This document shows positions 47,104 to 56,719 of a stretch of 64,000 nt of DNA, piece by piece. The stretch is from the NCBI GenBank assembly GCA_941918925.1, contig OW799236.1:13491474-13555473 (forward strand). The letters run 5' to 3'. Under the pieces are notes generated by a model, which made no database searches, was not told the DNA's origin, and saw only the letters and a list, made by a program, of their open reading frames with translations. Source of the DNA: Phyto melanocephala. Lineage: Eukaryota > Arthropoda > Insecta > Diptera > Rhinophoridae. The translations under genes and the position numbers were made by a program. Every line of letters begins with the position of its first letter. The stretch's first letter is position 1.

Positions 47104-48591
47104 TTATACCCTTCACACAGTGAAAAAGGGTATATATAGGTTTGTCATTCCGTGTGAAATTTCTACAATTTTCATTTCCGATCCCATAAAGTATATATTT
47201 TCTGAAAGCTTATGAATAGGGAAGTCGATTAAGCCCTGTCAGTCTGTCAGTCTGTCCGTCTGTCCGTGTGTATGTTGAAATCAACTTTTTGAAGCCCCCC
47301 GACATAGGTTGGACCCGGGTAAGGTATTAAAGTATCAGAAATATTCGGGAGTAGATCGGTATTGAAAATCAGAAACATCGGTACATAAACAACTGAGATA
47401 TGAGCAAAAACCCACGACCACCTCGATTTTTTTTCACAAAAACAACATTACAACAACAACATACATACATACAAACGTGTATACTGGTTAGAGAAAACGT
47501 GGCATCGAATCCCAGCTAAGCCAAAAAAATTTTTTTTTTAATTTTCTTAAAAATTTTTTTTTAATATTTTTTTTTATTTTTTTTTTATTTTTTATTTAAT
47601 ATATTATTTATATTTTTATTATTATTTTTTTTTTAATTTTTATACCCTTCACACAGTGAAAAAGGGTATATATAGGTTTGTCATTCCGTGTGAAATTTCT
47701 ACAATTTTCATTTCCGACCCCATAAAGTATATATTTTCTGAAAGCTTATGAATAGAGGAGTCGATTAAGCCCTGACCGTCTGTCCGTCTGTCCGTCTGTC
47801 CGTCTGACCGTCTGTCCGTCTGACCGTCTGTCCGTGTGTATGTTGAAATCAACTTTTTGAAGCCCCCCGACATAGGTTGGACCCGGGTAAGGTATTAAAA
47901 TATCAGAAATATTCGGGAGTAGATCGGTATTGAAAATCAGAAACATCGGTACATAAACAACTGAGATATGAGCAAAAACCCACGACCACCTCGATTTTCT
48001 TTTCATAAAAACAACATTACAACAACAACATACATACATACAAACGTGTATACTGGTTAGAGAAAACGTGGCATCGAATCCCAGCTGAGGCAAAAAAATT
48101 TTTTTTTAAATTTTTTTAAAATTTTTTTTTTTAATTTTTTTTTTATTTTTTATTTAATATATTATATATATTTTTATTATTATTTTTTTTTATTTTTTTT
48201 TTTTTAATTTTTTTTTTATTTTTTTTTTGTTTTATATATATTATATATGTATAAATAATTTTTTTTTTTTTAATTTTTTTTTTTTAAATTTTTTTTTTAT
48301 TTTTTATTTTTTTTTTGTTTTTTTTAACATACATACGTGAATTTACTGTTATTGCATGACTACACGTTGTGAAGGGTATATAAGATTCGGCACGGCCGAA
48401 TATAGCGCTTTTACTTGTTTTTTTTTTAATTTTTTTTTTTTTTTAATTTTTTTTTTTTCGTTTTTTTTACATGCATACGTGTACGTATTTCATATGGGAT
48501 GAATGGTGATACAAGCAACTGTTATTGCATGACTACACGTTGTGAAGGGTATATAAGATTCGGCATGGCCGAATATAGCACTCTTACTTGT
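47104..48591 (-). mobile_element. Helentron/DINE-1-like outer copy, split by a second copy
   Basis: 47104-47640 is the 3' half and 48418-48591 the 5' end of one minus-strand element; together about 710 bp, near the normal length. The break falls in the homopolymer core, and between the halves lies a complete copy (47641-48417). The outer copy keeps the 3' hairpin, GTCY microsatellite (47240-47270) and ACAAGTAAGAGTGCTATATT end. Confidence 0.8.
47641..48417 (-). mobile_element. Helentron/DINE-1-like inner copy (self-insertion)
   Basis: Complete, from the 3' hairpin 'tatacccttcacacagtgaa' at 47641 to ACAAGTAAAAGCGCTATATT ending at 48417. It is very close to the outer copy in the shared part. 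Its microsatellite (47777-47833) is longer, with about 14 GTCY units. It is oriented the same way as its host. Confidence 0.85.
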
Positions 48592-49082
48592 TTTTAGCTT
48601 AAGTTGTCCTTCGAAATCAAGTTCAGGCACCATTGCAGGTTATTAGTAGTTCAATACTAATACAGTTTTAAAATAGCTTAAGACATATTTATCAGATGAT
48701 TCAAGAGAAGACTGAATTGGTTTTAGACTTTGGCAGGTGAAGTTTAAAATAAGAGCAGAAAACTCCTAACAGCTAACAAACAAAGACAACCCGGTAAATA
48801 GATATGCTTTAAATCTAGCTCTAGTTTATTTGTTTTGTGAATAAATTCCTTAATTTGGAATTGTTATCATTATATTGTCACATATTTAACAATTATTTCA
48901 TTATATCAAATACCTTCTCCAATATTTAGTACACACTGTCATTTGACTTTTTAATTTCTTGACTTCAGTTTTGACTTCAACTTTTAAAATTCTGTGTTTT
49001 AGAAAATTTAATAAATTTTTGGTTTTCAAATTTTTAAAAATTTGCAGTTTTCGGCAAAATTTCTTGTGCCAAATAATACAAA
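48592..49082 (+). promoter_or_regulatory. Upstream region of the 526-aa gene
   Basis: 491 bp between a Helentron-like end and the start codon must hold the proximal promoter and 5' leader, unless an upstream exon exists. I see no convincing TATA box with correct spacing. The bases before the ATG (aatacaaaATG) fit the fly Kozak preference for A at -3. Confidence 0.3.
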
Positions 49083-50663
49083 ATGTATCAGGGACCACAT
49101 AAAAATGCAATAGGTGACGGTTTAATGAGCAAACAAGATATATGTGGCATACCAACAGCTTGTCGCTTTGAAAATCTGTGTTCCAATGACAAACATCGCA
49201 TTCATAATGAAAGTGTCAACTGGTTGATAGAACGAAAGGATAAACTGCCCTTGTGGAGTCGATTAAGAGAGACTAACTGTGTGGGCGAAACAAGAAAAAT
49301 GTTGTTTTTTAAGAACAAAGATTATGAAATAGAGATTCCCGGACGTTTATTATCTATTTTCGGCAGCATGGATCAACAAACAAGGTTGTTGGGTAAGATG
49401 AAAGGCATGGCTAATGGTCATTTAGTTGGCTGTATTTTGGCTTTGTGTGCCGCCCTAAAATATAGTTTTCGTGAATGGTCTATAAACTTATTGGACAGTA
49501 TAACAGCCAAAGCCACTCAAATATATCCGAATTTATTGAAAAAGCTTAATATAACGGATAAAGAATTTGGTCTTAGTAATTTAACTGAATTGTCGCAATT
49601 GGACGATGGCGATTATCAAGTACAAGTGCAGCAAGTAGCCTCGGGTTATCTGTATATACGATATGGTGTTAATGAATTTAATTTGGCTAGAGCTTTAACC
49701 TGGTTCTTTCAACGCTACCAGTTTGGCTTAGTACAATGTGGTGATCGTTTACTGGCTATTGGTTTTACACTTGATACTGATTACGGCTTCTTTATGTACG
49801 ATTGTCAGAGTCGGGATCTGCCTTTAATGGATGACTCGCAAGCAAACTCTTATATTCTAAGAACAAACCATTTGCAGATTCTGCTATATTGTCTAATAAT
49901 TTCCTTAAACATTTCCAAGGATATGTTTAAGTTTGCGCTGCATAGCGTTGATATAAGACCAGTAAATCCTTTAGAGTTGAGAATCCTAAAAAAAGAAATA
50001 TACGTGCCTACCATAGTGGGGTCTATGAAAAAAGAGGTTGAAAAGAAGGTCAATTGTGGTGCAGTTAAGAAAAAGATCAACAATAATTTAAGTGTGAATA
50101 CCACTGTTAAATATTCCAAAAATAATACCACAACTAATGCAGTAACTAAACAAAGCTTAAAATCTTGCACATCTTTAACACCAAAGTCACTTTATAAGTC
50201 CAACTCTCGTAGCAAAGCCAAGACCTCGAAATCGGAAAATTTAAAACCACAAGTTTCTCATAAGAACATTTCTCTGGATCCAAATAAAGAATACTATATA
50301 ATAGCTGTTCCTAAGCCATCTAATGCTGCTTCAACAAAATTCTTATCCAAATATCGTAGCCAGTTCAAAGAAGAAAAACAAGATAAACTTGAAAAGTTAA
50401 ATGAAGAGACTTCCAAGGGTATCAAAGTTAATATACATCGTATTAGTAACCCTAATTCCAAAGCTTTTGGCAACCAAATCGATAGCAATTTTACTGAAGA
50501 GGGGGAATCAGAGACAATTTATTTAAATAAGTCTGCAAGTACAGCCACTTTAACACCCGAGTCGGTGAATGACAAAACTTCGAATTTTGTCAATCCTCTG
50601 GGATTGAAGGTGTACTTGGTGAACAATAGTTGTAATCTTAACACTGATCTGGATTTACACTAA
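49083..50663 (+). CDS. Uncharacterised intronless gene, paralogue of 53162-54490 (526 aa)
   Basis: A single open frame with a good Kozak context (aaaATG) and stop TAA at 50661-50663. Residues about 40-290 form a conserved domain shared with the 442-aa gene: an NESVNWL/PLWSRL start, YEIEIPGRLLSIFG (81-94), C117-ILALCAAL (117-125), a Trp-Leu-Asp helix EWSINLLDSI (131-140), YQFGLV (212-217), FFMYDCQS (236-243) and LRTNHLQILLYCLI (259-272). Residues 300-400 are Lys/Asn/Thr/Ser-rich and basic; 400-526 are polar with an acidic patch, probably disordered. No signal peptide or clear transmembrane segment is seen, so it is likely intracellular. I do not recognise a named family. The pattern of spaced Cys, W..LLD.I and (F)MYD.QS recalls cysteine-peptidase folds with an altered His, but that is conjecture. 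Absence of introns and tandem paralogy suggest a fast-evolving, perhaps tissue-restricted gene. Confidence 0.85.
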   Translation: MYQGPHKNAIGDGLMSKQDICGIPTACRFENLCSNDKHRIHNESVNWLIERKDKLPLWSRLRETNCVGETRKMLFFKNKDYEIEIPGRLLSIFGSMDQQTRLLGKMKGMANGHLVGCILALCAALKYSFREWSINLLDSITAKATQIYPNLLKKLNITDKEFGLSNLTELSQLDDGDYQVQVQQVASGYLYIRYGVNEFNLARALTWFFQRYQFGLVQCGDRLLAIGFTLDTDYGFFMYDCQSRDLPLMDDSQANSYILRTNHLQILLYCLIISLNISKDMFKFALHSVDIRPVNPLELRILKKEIYVPTIVGSMKKEVEKKVNCGAVKKKINNNLSVNTTVKYSKNNTTTNAVTKQSLKSCTSLTPKSLYKSNSRSKAKTSKSENLKPQVSHKNISLDPNKEYYIIAVPKPSNAASTKFLSKYRSQFKEEKQDKLEKLNEETSKGIKVNIHRISNPNSKAFGNQIDSNFTEEGESETIYLNKSASTATLTPESVNDKTSNFVNPLGLKVYLVNNSCNLNTDLDLH

Positions 50664-50743
50664 AATTTAAGTAAAATTCAAATACGACCGAAATAGGCTA
50701 AAAATTAGCCAGAAGTGATATTAAACTAAAATTGAAAAAAAAA

Positions 50744-50749
50744 AATAAA
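50744..50749 (+). terminator. Polyadenylation signal for the 526-aa gene
   Basis: AATAAA 80 bp after the stop codon, in an A-rich 3' UTR. Another AATAAA lies near 50860. Confidence 0.45.
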
Positions 50750-51029
50750 TCCAACAAAATTATACTAAAACTAAGTTTAAATTAAAAAAAAATTATTCTA
50801 ATAGAGCTGAGCTTATCTTAAACTAACCTAAATTTAAAACAAAAAAGAACAGAAGAAGATAATAAAAACTGTCAACCGATGTTTTAAAGTGTATTTTTTA
50901 AATGAGTTAAAGGATAAGGTTTATTCAATATATTAAATTCGTGAATGCCGCCAGAATGCCATCATAATACTGGCCCAAGTTTATATTCCTTGAGAAGTTC
51001 CTGCAATAAGAAACAGATAGCTGTTAGTA

Positions 51030-52050
51030 CAGCGAATGGGGGTCCATTTCATTAATCCTTTTGTAATAAGAGAAAAGATACATTAGAGAGAAAGAAAAAA
51101 AATCCGTATTTATTTCGTCAACCGATTCGAGGGAAATGTTCTAGACGGCTTTAACTTCCCCATTATACAATCATTTTACTACCTTATTGAGGTAAAACTG
51201 TCAGCTGGACTTAGCTTCACTTCTTTCGATAGTCTTTATTTGTCTTTGTCATAAATTGATCTTCGGATATTTCTTAGTGCAGGGCAGTAAAATATTAAGT
51301 GGCATATGGTCCCTTTCTCCTCTGCATCAAGACAAATTCTGCATAAATAACTAGGGTAGTCCCATTGTTCTTACATGATTGTGAAACCTGTTGTGGCCGG
51401 TTAACGTAGCCACAATGTCTTTCAGCTGCTTCCTATTAAATTTCAGAAGACGCCTTCTGTGTTGAGGGACCATTCTTGGCGATATAATTATCGCTTTATT
51501 ACACTCAGCACTCATTCGATCATCTTGTCTAAGCCAATATAGAGAGCCACGAATCATAGCGAAGTTTTCAAGCAGAGAGAGGTATGCTATGGTAGTAAAT
51601 GACTTACCCAATTTTATGTGATGTAACCCTACAACATGGCTATCAGCTATGCAGTTTCTATTACTGTCACGTGTCCCCTTACCCATATAAAGGTTATGTT
51701 CGAATGCAGCACCATCCAATTTAATAATGCCCGATATTCAAAGACGAGTTGCGATATCGAACAAAATTTAATCATTGACCTGTTAGCAGCTTAGCGGCTT
51801 AGCTGTTGATTAAGATTCTGATATTCCTATTGATTAAATTATATTATATTGATTATATTACTATATTATGCCACTCGTTTGAATGCCAATAGCTTAGTCT
51901 AAGGTATAATACATTCATTCGATAATCTGAAAGTTATTCGGACTTCCACTTGTCTAAGGTAGACACCAATGACTATTTCGCTTCTCCGCTTTAACCCGTC
52001 TATATATAAGTACATCCACGTCGTTTAAGATAGAGGAAAATATTTCTTCT
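51030..52050 (-). pseudogene. LINE (jockey/R1-like group) RNase H domain, zinc knuckle and 3' UTR, decayed
   Basis: Read on minus from about 52020: YIDGLKRRSEIVIGVYL matches the first RNase H Asp strand (TDGS.....GAGVY), then FRLSNECIIP and TKLLAFKRVA (the Glu position). After stops come a decayed DSQAA-like segment and GTRDSNRNCIADSH (GH.DI.GN..ADE, the last RNase H motif). LYWLRQDD leads to QLKDIVATLTGHNRF. A frame slip near 51360 gives LCRICLDAEEK and FYCPAL, the terminal CCHC knuckle, ending in TAA near 51250. About 200 bp of 3' UTR follow. Reverse transcriptase is absent (5' truncation). It lies between the two paralogous genes. Confidence 0.8.
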
Positions 52051-53144
52051 TTCCCGTTTCTCAGGTGACAAATAAGAATTTTCTGAAAAAAAATTATTAA
52101 AGAGCAATTGTCAAGAGAGTTTGAATAAAGTCCCCGTTCTGACTGTGGCATGAAGCCATGTCCTATAGTGACATCCTCCCACTGCCTGAAGTCTTATTCT
52201 CATATTATTGACGAACATTCTTCATAAAGTCTTCAAAAGTCTAAGCTTTGTTGACATAGACTCGAAACTTTCAAAAATTCTGCAAAAAGAAAGAAAGAAA
52301 AAGAACTCCGGAAGAATTTGAATTGGACAATCTACCCTAGTAGTGCAAATCACCAAAAAGAGAGATATATATGATGTATTTGATACTCGCTGGACTAAAA
52401 ATATAATTTTAGTTGGCTATCGAACGTTGAAATCGAATTTGAAATTCGTATTATATGTCAACAACTCGTGTTGAAATTTTCACTTCAAGTTGAATGGAAT
52501 TTTAATTATACAAAACTGAAATTATTAAGATTTCGTAGATCGAAATTAGCCCATAATAAATACAAACAGAATCTCAATTATGGCATGTTTTCTAATGTCA
52601 AAGTCATTGAGCATGCCTTTCTACCGCTGGCCATCATTTCGTAAGCTGTGTATAAATAGCATAGCAGTACAGGTGTCTTAAGCGGTTATAAGGATTTAAA
52701 CGCTTTGGCAAGGCAATCATTTTTGTTTTGTACATTTTAAAATAAAAATTTTAACTAAAAAGTTGTCCTCCTAGTGGTTGATATCAAGGATGACTTAAGC
52801 CTAGAGTGCTAAGAGCCTGTGTAGTGCTTAGTCTTTTCAACGGAACATCTAGTCACTCTTTAAATTCCTTTACAAAGACGTCCAGTAAAAACAAAAATTG
52901 TGTATGTGTCATCAAGAGTTCTCTGTAATATCATAAGCCACACAGCAAAGATGTCCCCACCATATTTGCTGCCGCAGGATCGACTGTTTCTTACGATGAC
53001 GTGTTTCAAATCTTACCTAAACTAAAGAAACAAACTTAAGCTAGACTTTAAATGACCAATTATAAAACTTGAAATTGTTAAACTAAAGCTCAACTTTAAA
53101 TGTAAAATTCAACTCGAATAGTTTCACTAAGACTTTAGACAATT
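52051..53144. other. Intergenic region between LINE fossil and the 442-aa gene
   Basis: Mixed-composition DNA, less AT-rich than most of the window. 52840-53000 looks as if it once coded, but I could not read a protein. I saw no RNA gene. Confidence 0.35.
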
Positions 53145-53150
53145 TTATTA
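53145..53150 (-). terminator. Polyadenylation signal for the 442-aa gene
   Basis: AATAAA on the minus strand 12 bp past the stop at 53162-53164. A second AATAAA (53168-53173) overlaps the last codons themselves (Asn-Lys). Confidence 0.45.
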
Positions 53151-53161
53151 ACTAAATACTT

Positions 53162-54490
53162 TTACACTTTATTAAAATTTACACATGCTGTAGGACCCAT
53201 AACTAAGACATCCAATAAGTTATGAACAAAATCCTTCTCCATACGTTTAGTCTCTTCAGCTGGAGTCAGCGCTACCATAGTGTCTGAGCAAATCATTCTC
53301 ACAAAATCTTTGTTAATTTTTTGATTTTCATCACTTTTTCGATCGGCATCAACAAGGGGCTTAATGACACTGTTTTGCTCCTCCTCTTTTGTAATGTTGT
53401 GAAATTTGCGAAGATATTTCGGTTTGGATTTCTGATCATTTGTAGGCTGGTTCATATTAGCAAAGCTTTTGCATATAGAGAAGTTTTTGCAAGAATTTCT
53501 GGCAGAAGGGTTTGTTTTCAAAGACATAATAGAGGGAGTATTCCAATATTCTTTGGGTAGAATACGTTTACATTTCATAAGCGTATTTTCGGAAGGTTCA
53601 ACTGTAACTTTGGGTAGCACAGGTTCAGCTACTTTAATTTTAATGCGATGCAGACAAAATGCGACCTGCAGATTGGTTACATCTAAAGAAACAATAAGAC
53701 AGTATAGCAAGACTTGCAAATGATTTGTTCTTAACAGGTAGGGAGCCGAATCCTGTTCTTCAAATATAGGAAAACCAATACTTTGAGCATCATACATAAA
53801 ATAGCCACCACTGGGACCATCTATAAAGCCGAAACCCAAAATTCGCTGGTTACACTCCACCAGACCAAATTGATAATGAGCAAAAAATTTTATTAAAGCA
53901 TACGACAAATTAGGCTGGCATTTCAAGGGTACACTGTACAAGCATCCCTTTTGTACAGTTTTGATATGAATTTCAAACGATATGCCTTCCAAGCAACAGC
54001 TGGCATCAAGATTTTCTAATTGAAAATTATTATTACATCTATTAAAGTTATTCAAACTTTTTGCGTAAAACATGCGGCCATTTTTCACAATACAATCCAT
54101 TAACATAGAATTCCATACGTTTAAACGTATCACACGAGCCGCACATAATGCCAGTACCGTAGTTGCCATGTAGGATTTATGGGAACATTTAAAATCACAT
54201 TTTGGCTTTCTATGTCTTCTTGTGTGTCCCCAAAGAGACCACAGACGTCCTTTGATTTCAATATCATAGTGTTTAGTCATTGACATGGGCAAGTTACGTT
54301 TAAAACCACTAGTGTTGATGTCATTTAAACGACTCCATACTGGTATGTCATTCAGATCCAGCAGCCACTCAATGCTTTCAGAATTTACGCGACCAGTTGA
54401 AGAGAGCTGACATTCTTGGCAAGGCAACGGCACCAGGGATTTCTTAAGTAAGTCTTTCAAGCACTTTTTTTCACAATTTGTAAAGGCCAT
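53162..54490 (-). CDS. Uncharacterised intronless gene, paralogue of 49083-50663 (442 aa)
   Basis: A single open frame starting in a strong context (aaaacaATGG). The N-terminus is Cys-rich (C6, C10, C24, C27), which could bind metal. The shared domain runs from SESIEWLL (37-44) and PVWSRL (50-55) through YDIEIKGRLWSLWG (75-88), LALCAAR (113-119), VWNSMLMDCI (125-134), YQFGLVEC (206-213) and YFMYDAQS (230-237) to LLRTNHLQVLLYCLIVSL (252-269). The cysteine equivalent to C117 of the paralogue is Thr here, while the next one (C116) is kept. The C-terminal 150 residues are polar and do not align with the paralogue's tail. Convergent orientation with the 526-aa gene suggests an old inverted duplication. 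Function unknown; intracellular by absence of signal or membrane segments. The gene looks intact. Confidence 0.85.
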   Translation of the reverse strand: MAFTNCEKKCLKDLLKKSLVPLPCQECQLSSTGRVNSESIEWLLDLNDIPVWSRLNDINTSGFKRNLPMSMTKHYDIEIKGRLWSLWGHTRRHRKPKCDFKCSHKSYMATTVLALCAARVIRLNVWNSMLMDCIVKNGRMFYAKSLNNFNRCNNNFQLENLDASCCLEGISFEIHIKTVQKGCLYSVPLKCQPNLSYALIKFFAHYQFGLVECNQRILGFGFIDGPSGGYFMYDAQSIGFPIFEEQDSAPYLLRTNHLQVLLYCLIVSLDVTNLQVAFCLHRIKIKVAEPVLPKVTVEPSENTLMKCKRILPKEYWNTPSIMSLKTNPSARNSCKNFSICKSFANMNQPTNDQKSKPKYLRKFHNITKEEEQNSVIKPLVDADRKSDENQKINKDFVRMICSDTMVALTPAEETKRMEKDFVHNLLDVLVMGPTACVNFNKV

Positions 54491-54575
54491 TGTTTTATTG
54501 TTTTTTCAAATTTTACTAAGAATTTTTTTTTACAAAATTTTAAATCATATAAATCAACAAATTTTTGATTATTTC

Positions 54576-54617
54576 CAAGGCATATTTATTCAAGAATTCA
54601 TGAATAAATATGCCTTG
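54576..54617. repeat. 42-bp near-perfect palindrome upstream of the 442-aa gene
   Basis: The two arms are CAAGGCATATTTATTCA and TGAATAAATATGCCTTG, joined by an AGAATTCA centre, with a single asymmetry. It sits 86-127 bp upstream of the start codon of the minus-strand gene. The TGAATAAATATGCCTTG half recurs at 55288-55304, so this may be the inner edge of a 730-bp TIR element (54576-55304) rather than a regulatory site. Confidence 0.55.
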
Positions 54618-55304
54618 ACTAGTTCTAAAAACAAAATAGAAAGACAGTTCTCACACGCTCAACTTTAGGCTTGCAAGCTCTCGAGTGAGTTAATGTGTGA
54701 TGAAGAGAGAATAGGAGGGGAGTACAGTGTAATTTTTATACGGAAATTCTTATTGTTTTTTTATAAGTACATCAACATTCACACAAACACACAGGATAAT
54801 ATAAGCGTACAAGTTAAATTTTGTCATATAAAAATTTCTGTGTCTAAGCACCAAAGAAAGTTTAAAAGAGAATTCAAGAAAATTTGTTGATCTAAATTTT
54901 TTTATACCTGAGAGCTGTTAAATTTTATTTAGAGAAAAAAGCACATAATTAATGTTGAGAAAATTTAAGGTAACGAAGTAAATTATCTTTCCAAATATAA
55001 AATGTCAATAACTGAACTGTTATCCTTTGACACTTATTTAGAGTAAACTGTGCAAATTTTAACTCAGCAACGCTATACATACTTTTAGAAATAAATTTTT
55101 ATTGTAAAAAGTAGTTTCAACGAGTGATTCGCCAGGTGATTATTTTTTTCAACACTTATTTTAAATTTCAGCTGTCAAAATGCATAATTAAAAAACAATT
55201 TTCTCTCTTTTCTAATTTATTTCAAATGTCAAACTTCATATATAAAAAATATAAACAAAAAATTATCTCCGAACTGCAATTACCTGATGAATAAATATGC
55301 CTTG
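54618..55304. other. Probable TIR element body next to the 442-aa gene
   Basis: It is flanked by CAAGGCATATTTATTCA (54576) and TGAATAAATATGCCTTG (to 55304). 55140-55240 is homologous to 40700-40800 ('cacttattttaaa.ttcagctg' then 'ctctcttttct' and 'caaatgtcaa'). I see no gene; the 65-codon frame at 54693 lacks coding character. Confidence 0.4.
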
Positions 55305-56290
55305 ACAATATAGTATATATTTTCTGCAGGCTTATAAATAGGGGTGTCTATTAAAGATTGTCCGTCTGTCCATATGTCCGTGTGTGTGTTGAAATCAACT
55401 TTTGGAAGCTCCCCCAAAATCGCTAAGATTAATATAACACATCAAACTATCAGAAATATTTGGGACCAGATCGGTATTAGAAATCAGCACAACCGCCCCA
55501 TAACTTTTTGAGATATGAGCAAATAAATACGACTGCCTCTGTTTTTTCGCTTAATTCAATAAAAAAAAAATAAAATTTTCCAGCCCTAGGATAATTTATA
55601 AACATAGTTGTTATACTTAAAGCTTTGAACACTATTCGGCAAAATAATTTTAAAAAATATATATTTTTTTAATTATATCAAATATTTTAAACTCCTAAAT
55701 AAGTCATGAACATGCTTAAGAAATAAAAGTATAAGTCGTAATCTGAAAAATTAGTTCTAAGAATAACTAATGAATTGCTTTGAAACCAACTGAGATATAA
55801 GCCAAAGTAAAATTTCCTAAAACTTACAAACGAAAATCGATACAACCGAGAGAGCCAATATGTGGATCAAATGAAAGAGCTTGAATATTAAAATATAGTA
55901 AGCTATGAAAAGAAAAAAAATCAAGATGGCGTCCTAGATTTAATGGCGTATATATTGGCCAAATATAGTAGATACTGCTTTATACCCTTTAACTCACACA
56001 ATATTGTTATAAAATAAATGGATTGACCAGTAAAATGTAGTAAATTATTATTAAAGTGTAAAATTCAAGATGGAGTCTGAAAGAAAATGGTGGAACAAAT
56101 TTTCTTAACTCCAACAATATGGATATCAAATGAAAGGGCTTGACTAGAAGAATACATTTAACTATTTTAAAATTCCAAATCAAAGATGGCGTCGGAAAAA
56201 AGAAAGAAAATGGCGTATTAGTTGAAATCTAAAACCAAGGCTTAACTACGATGTGGTACATATGTACATGATGGTGAAGGGTATTTTTAC
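55305..56290 (-). mobile_element. Helentron/DINE-1-like element, subfamily 3, 3' end missing
   Basis: From the left: 'atagtatatattttctgcagg', the short 'ttgtccgtctgtcc' microsatellite, 'ttgaaatcaacttttggaag', 'gatcggtattagaaatcag', then three diverged units with 'aagatggcgtc' (55922, 56064, 56184), and 'gtacatgatggtgaagggta' at 56266. The 3' hairpin is missing on the left, where the element abuts 55304. The extreme 5' terminus is missing on the right, where it abuts a gag fragment. Confidence 0.65.
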
Positions 56291-56719
56291 GCCACGAAGC
56301 TTTCACGCAACGAACCTGTGAGAATTACTTAAATTCTCTAAACTTGTCGCATATTGTCCAATGAATTTTTCATTTTTCTGCTGTCGTGTAAAAAACGCAT
56401 ATCGTTCCATGGCAATGTTTATTTTAGGAATAAAATACACCTCAAATAATTTAAGCAAATCATTGTATTTGATTGTGTCCAAATTGACGTTAAATGAACT
56501 GAAAATATGCAGGCATGCCGGCCCCATATGATGCAACAGTAGCGCAACTTTTCTCTGTTCAGATTCCTTTTCCAAATTCAAAGCCAATAGAAATATCTTA
56601 AATTGCTTACTCCAGTTAGCCCACTCCGTAGCAACATTACGAGCTTTCACATTAAAAAATGGTGTCGTTGACATATATGACGGTGTATTTTCCACCACTT
56701 GAAATTTTTCGTCGGGCAT
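56290..56719 (-). pseudogene. Gag-like fragment of a Ty3/gypsy-type LTR retrotransposon
   Basis: The minus-strand frame begins at ATG 56719 and is open for 138 codons. Its layout is that of the N-terminal capsid-like region of insect gypsy-type Gag: an 'NWSKQFKIFLLAL' helix (residues 36-48), a 'KVALLLHHMG' segment (57-66), a 'LLKLFEVYF' stretch (88-96), 'MERYAFFTRQQ' (104-114) and a short helix after it. It then breaks off where the Helentron-like copy begins. No nucleocapsid knuckle, protease, polymerase or LTR is seen nearby. The frame is unusually intact for so short a remnant. Confidence 0.75.

Noticed and set aside
48901..49155. 84-aa minus-strand frame over the start of the 526-aa gene
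   Set aside because: AT-rich upstream sequence read backwards; no conservation and no start context.
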